A DNA stretch of 64,000 nucleotides from contig NZ_BMNA01000001.1 in NCBI RefSeq assembly GCF_014646215.1, positions 100,442-164,441 on the forward strand, given 5' to 3'. This document shows positions 60,590 through 64,000 of the stretch, piece by piece. A program made the position numbers and the translations under genes. The number at the start of each line of letters is the position of its first letter. The stretch's first letter is position 1. A model generated the notes under the pieces. It was given only the letters and a program-made list of their open reading frames with translations, was not told the origin of the DNA and did no database searches. This stretch comes from Nakamurella endophytica (GTDB lineage Bacteria; Actinomycetota; Actinomycetes; Mycobacteriales; Nakamurellaceae).

Positions 60590-61620
60590 CCTCCGCCCGC
60601 TGACCAGGCGGCCGTCACCCTGGCGGCGAAGCCCGCGGCCTCGCCGGGCCACCCGCCGTCCCCGCGCAGCCGGTCGCCGCCGAGCAGCACCGCCCCCACC
60701 ACCGGTGGGACCTCCGGCACCGTGATCGCGACCTGCGGCGCCGCCGCCCGCAGCCCGGCGGCGACGCGGTCGAGCAGCCGCGGGTGCCGGGCCGCCAGGA
60801 CACCGCCGCCGAGCACCACGCGGCACGGTCCGCGGTCCAGCCCGGTCCGCCGCAGCGCCACCCGCGCCATGGCCACCACCTCGTCGGCCTGCCGGTCGAC
60901 GACGTCGCCGGCGACCTGGTCCCCCGCCGCGGCGACGGCGAACAGCAGCGGAGCGAGCTCGCCCAGCCGCCGCGCCGGGATCCGGCCGACGTGCAGCCCG
61001 ACGCCCACCGAGCAGGCGTCCGGGAGCCCGAAGTGGCCGGCCACCGCCGCGCTCAGGGCGGTGGCCGGGCCGCGCCCGTCCTCGCCGCGCACCGCGTGGA
61101 ACAGCGCCGCCTCGGCGAGCCCCTGTCCCCCGCCCCAGTCGCCGGTCAGCGGCCCGAGCGCCGGGAAGCGCACCTGTCCCCCGTCGGCGCCGACACCGAC
61201 GCAGTTGGTGCCCGCCCCGCACACCACGGCGACGCCGGCCGTGCCGTCCAGCCCGGAGCGCAGCAGGGCGAGGGTGTCGTTGCCGACGACGACCCGGTCG
61301 GCCAGCCGCCATCCGGACATCTCCGCCGCCCAGCGGTGCTCCTGTTCCGGCAGGTCCGCATTGGCCAGGTAGGCGGCCAGCAGGGCGACGCGGGGACCAC
61401 CCGCCCGGTGGATCGCAGCCGTGACGCCGTCCCGCAGGCCGGCCAGCGCCTGCGGCTCCGGCTCGACATGCGGCCGGAAGCCCGCGGTCCTGGTGCGGGC
61501 CAGGACGGCGCCGTCCGCGGCCACGACGGCGACGTCGGTCTTGGAGTTGCCCGCGTCCAGGGCGACGAGCACACCGGGCTCGGCGGCCGGCGCGTCCCGT
61601 CCCGGTCCGGTCAGCGCCAC
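60568..61620 (-). CDS. BadF/BadG-type ATPase, N-acetylglucosamine-kinase-like
   Basis: A 350-residue ASKHA-fold kinase. VLVALDAGNSKTDVAVVAADG is the phosphate-1 motif, VVCGAGTNCVGVGADGG with GPLTGDWGGGQGLAEAAL the adenosine/connect region, and VVLGGGVLAARH the phosphate-2 strand. Proteins of this family phosphorylate amino sugars; with the GH4 gene just upstream, a phosphorylated-sugar route is likely. GTG 61620 overlaps the GH4 stop by 10 bp. Confidence 0.88.
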   Translation of the reverse strand: MALTGPGRDAPAAEPGVLVALDAGNSKTDVAVVAADGAVLARTRTAGFRPHVEPEPQALAGLRDGVTAAIHRAGGPRVALLAAYLANADLPEQEHRWAAEMSGWRLADRVVVGNDTLALLRSGLDGTAGVAVVCGAGTNCVGVGADGGQVRFPALGPLTGDWGGGQGLAEAALFHAVRGEDGRGPATALSAAVAGHFGLPDACSVGVGLHVGRIPARRLGELAPLLFAVAAAGDQVAGDVVDRQADEVVAMARVALRRTGLDRGPCRVVLGGGVLAARHPRLLDRVAAGLRAAAPQVAITVPEVPPVVGAVLLGGDRLRGDGGWPGEAAGFAARVTAAWSAGGGQELASM

Positions 61621-62885
61621 GGCAGCAGATCGCGGTTCTCGGCGAGGAGCCGGTCGGCCAGGTCGCCGGCGAGGTCCCACTGGCCGACGAGCGGGTGCGC
61701 CAGCAGCGCGAGGACGACCCGGTCCCGGCCACCCCGCAGGGCCGCGTCCAGCGCCAGCCGCTCGTACCCGGCGACGTGCGCCACCAGGCCGGCCGCCGCC
61801 GGATCCAGCGGTGCGACCGGGACCGGCCGGGCACCGTCGGGACCGACGTCGGCCGGGACCTCGACGACCATGTCGTCCGGCAGGAAGGGCAGCGCGCCGT
61901 CGTTGCGCACGTCGACGACGTGCCGGCCGGGGGCGCCGCCGAGCAGCGCGGCCAGCAGACCGACGGCCGCCTCGGAGTAGTAGGCGCCGCCGCGCCGTTC
62001 GAGCAGCTCCGGCTTGCGGTCCAGCGCCGGATCGGCGTACAGCCGCAGCAGCTCGGCCTCCAGGGCGGCGACCTCGTCGGCCCGGGACGGAGCGCCGGTC
62101 AGCTCCGCCACCACGGCGTCGTGCCGGTAGAAGTAGCGCAGGTAGTACGACGGGACGGCACCGACGGCACGGACGAGGTCCAGCGGCAGCCGCAGGTGCT
62201 CGGCCACGGCCGGGCCGTGCCGGTCGAGCAGCGTCGGCAGGACGTCGGTGTCGGTGGCGCCGTCCGCCCGGACCCGGACGCCGCGCTCCCACGTCAGGTG
62301 GTTCAACCCGACGTGGTCGAGCTCGACCCGGTCCGGCGCCACGCCGAGCAGGCCGGCGAAGAACCGCTGCAGCCCGATGGCGACGTTGCAGAGGCCGATC
62401 GCGCGGTGACCGTGCTCGAGCAGCGCGCGCGTCACGATCCCGACCGGGTTGGTGAAGTCCACGATCCAGGCCCGGGGCGCGACGCGGCGGACCCGTTCGG
62501 CGATGTCCAGGACGACCGGGACCGTCCGCAACGCCTTGGCCAGCCCGCCGGCGCCGGTCGTCTCCTGCCCGAGACAGCCGTACTCCAGCGGCCAGCTCTC
62601 GTCCCGCGCGCGGGCCGCCTGGCCGCCGACCCGCAGCTGGAGCAGCACGGCGTCCGCCCCGTCCGCGGCCGCCGTCACGTCGTCGGTCGCCCACACCCGG
62701 GCCCCGTGGCCCTGCCGGCGCAGGATGCGGCCCGCGACGCCCGCCAGCAGCTCGCGGCGGTCGGCCGCCGGGTCGACGAGCACCAGTTCGTCGACCGGCA
62801 GCAGGTGGCGCAGCCGGGCGACGCCGTCGACGAGCTCGGGCGTGTACGTCGAGCCGCCCCCGACGACGGCGATCTTGAGGCCCAC
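61611..62885 (-). CDS. Glycoside hydrolase family 4 protein (6-phospho-beta-glucosidase type)
   Basis: A 424-residue NAD- and Mn-dependent GH4 enzyme. LKIAVVGGGSTYTPELVDGV is the Rossmann start, VDFTNPVGIVTRAL and GLCNVAIGLQ (metal cysteine) follow, and DHVGLNHLTW supplies the metal histidine. It hydrolyses phosphorylated beta-glycosides by a redox mechanism. GTG 62885 has a ggggaggga site. Together with the kinase it forms a sugar-salvage pair; no PTS or ABC transporter is in the window. Confidence 0.9.
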   Translation of the reverse strand: MGLKIAVVGGGSTYTPELVDGVARLRHLLPVDELVLVDPAADRRELLAGVAGRILRRQGHGARVWATDDVTAAADGADAVLLQLRVGGQAARARDESWPLEYGCLGQETTGAGGLAKALRTVPVVLDIAERVRRVAPRAWIVDFTNPVGIVTRALLEHGHRAIGLCNVAIGLQRFFAGLLGVAPDRVELDHVGLNHLTWERGVRVRADGATDTDVLPTLLDRHGPAVAEHLRLPLDLVRAVGAVPSYYLRYFYRHDAVVAELTGAPSRADEVAALEAELLRLYADPALDRKPELLERRGGAYYSEAAVGLLAALLGGAPGRHVVDVRNDGALPFLPDDMVVEVPADVGPDGARPVPVAPLDPAAAGLVAHVAGYERLALDAALRGGRDRVVLALLAHPLVGQWDLAGDLADRLLAENRDLLPWR

Positions 62886-63220
62886 CGGTGTCCCTCCCCG
62901 CGTGCGGTCCGTTGCCCTCCGCGCCCCGGCGGTGTCGCGTGCGGTGGCCGCCGTGCGGCGGCGTGCCGGAACCACGCGCCGAGCCGGTCGGCGACCGGTC
63001 CGGCCCCGCACGCCGACCTCGTCCCGGCGTCGGCACCAGTCTCCCGGGCGCCGGCCGCGCGCGCCCGGTGACCCGCGGCGGCGCGCCGACGGACCCGCGA
63101 CCCGCCTCGGCGGCGACCAGCGGACCCGCGGCGGCACACCGGCGGACCCGCGGCGGCACACCGGCGGAGCGGCGGCGGCGCGCCGGTGGGGTCCGCGGGT
63201 CCGCCTGGCAGGATGGCCGG
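62886..63220. other. 335-bp divergent intergenic region with 22-bp tandem repeat
   Basis: No gene is supported. At about 63067-63190 a 22-bp unit (cggacccgcggcggcacaccgg) repeats about five times, two copies perfect (63121-63142 and 63143-63164). It lies between GH4 and the decarboxylase gene, so promoters for both are in or beside it. Confidence 0.75.
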
Positions 63221-64000
63221 GTGCACGACCCGGCCACCCCGATCGAGGCGGCACCGCTCGTGCAGGCCTGGCGGGCGGCCGCCGACGGCGGCCGCACCCC
63301 GTTCACCATCCCCGGCCACAAGCGCCGCGCCGGCGGGCTCTCCCCCGTCCTGGGCCGGATGCTGGACGCCGACGTGCCGCTGTTCGGTGGCCTCGACACG
63401 GTGAAGCTGACGTCGGGCGTGCTGGCCGAGGCCGAGAGCGCCGCCGCCGACCTGTGGGGTGCGGACTGGGCGCGGCTGTCGGTCGGCGGCTCCACCCACG
63501 CGAACCAGGCCGTGGTGCTGGCGCTCGGGCGGCCGGGCGACACCGTGCTGGTGGCCCGAACGGCGCACCGCTCGACCCTGCTCGGCCTGGTGCTGGCCGG
63601 CCTGCGCCCGGTGTGGCTCCCGGTGCGGCTGGACCCGCGGTGGGGCATGCCGGTCGGAGTGGATCCGGCGGTGGCCGCGGCCGCGCTGGACCGGCATCCG
63701 GAGGCGGTGGCCGTGGTGGCCGTCGAACCGTCGTACCTGGGAACGATCGGGCCGGTGGCCGAGCTGGCCGCGGTGGCGCACCGGGCCGGCGTCCCGCTGG
63801 TGGTCGACCAGGCCTGGGGCGCCCACCTGGGCTGGGGTCCGGGCTTCCCGCCGCACGCCCTGGCGGCCGGCGCCGACGCCCTGGTCACCAGCGCGCACAA
63901 GACCCTGCCCGCGTTCAGCCAGGCCGCGCTGGTGCTGGCGCGCACGGACCGGCTGTCCGCCGCCCGGCTGGAGCGGGCATTCGACGCCGGTCACACCACC
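63221..64000 (+). CDS. Orn/Lys/Arg decarboxylase family (PLP-dependent) protein, N-terminal part
   Basis: The first 260 codons of a PLP-dependent enzyme, cut by the right edge. FTIPGHKRRAGGLSPVLGRML is the conserved N-terminal block of basic amino-acid decarboxylases, with LSVGGSTHANQAVVLAL and VVDQAWGAHLGWGPGFPP in the cofactor domain. The PLP lysine is in TSAHKTLPAFSQAA. Actinobacterial members are arginine/lysine/ornithine decarboxylase-like; substrate is not determined. GTG 63221 starts just before the homologous region. Confidence 0.88.
   Translation, partial: MHDPATPIEAAPLVQAWRAAADGGRTPFTIPGHKRRAGGLSPVLGRMLDADVPLFGGLDTVKLTSGVLAEAESAAADLWGADWARLSVGGSTHANQAVVLALGRPGDTVLVARTAHRSTLLGLVLAGLRPVWLPVRLDPRWGMPVGVDPAVAAAALDRHPEAVAVVAVEPSYLGTIGPVAELAAVAHRAGVPLVVDQAWGAHLGWGPGFPPHALAAGADALVTSAHKTLPAFSQAALVLARTDRLSAARLERAFDAGHTT

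Noticed and set aside
60568-63945. Single 1125-residue minus-strand frame spanning the kinase and beyond
   Set aside because: Only the last 350 residues have homology; the rest is antisense to the decarboxylase gene and out of frame with GH4.

Overview
The window is very GC-rich chromosomal DNA with GTG-heavy starts and many 4-bp GTGA/ATGA gene overlaps. Together with a mycothiol-dependent enzyme family, DUF3140 and DUF2630 proteins, actinobacterial holin-like and DUF3618 proteins and a SigB/SigF-type promoter, this points to a free-living actinobacterium. I cannot name the genus from sequence alone.

Layout. 1-2703 (minus) is gatC-gatA-gatB, with gatB running off the left edge. 2842-37762 is an almost complete aerobic (cobG/cobN-type) cobalamin pathway spread over several operons: cobK(+), cobD(-), cobU(+), the run cbtB-cbtA-cobT-cobS(-), the run Mg-chelatase-like-cobO-cobBC fusion-cobA-phosphatase(-), cobL-cobM(+), the run cobG-cobH-cobIJ fusion(-), cobN(+) and cobQ-cobF(-). 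Cobalamin riboswitches precede cbtB, the chelatase-like gene and cobN. The steps run from uroporphyrinogen III (CobA) through CobI, G, J, M, F, K, L, H and B, cobalt insertion (CobN plus the ID-type subunit), CobO, CobQ, CobC/CobD, CobU and CobS/CobT. CbtAB probably imports cobalt. bluB, cobE and a corrin reductase are not seen here. The cluster is interrupted by small accessory genes: a mannitol-dehydrogenase-like enzyme, a P-loop protein, hydrolases, a nucleotidyltransferase, a GAF protein and a deaminase-like protein.

Two accessory modules stand out. At 12029-13695 a RES-type toxin and its Xre/MbcA/ParS-type antitoxin are joined in frame to the front of a PRC-barrel gene. At 42602-44175 a small four-helix membrane protein overlaps a DUF4868 protein, the architecture of the Kiwa anti-phage system (kwaA-kwaB).

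38499-41132 holds an ACT-domain protein, a creatininase-family enzyme and an amidohydrolase. 45730-50651 (minus) is an SbcD/SbcC-like pair with unusual low-complexity tails. 50809-56624 holds a spermidine-synthase-like protein, a tiny acidic protein and three envelope-type genes, two of which carry frameshifts. 57148-59101 is a three-gene membrane/stress operon behind a SigB/SigF-like promoter. The right end carries an MBL-fold hydrolase, a hemerythrin-domain protein, a BadF-type sugar kinase with a GH4 glycosidase, and the start of an Orn/Lys/Arg decarboxylase-family gene cut by the window edge. No tRNA, rRNA, CRISPR array, insertion sequence, integrase or prophage was recognised.
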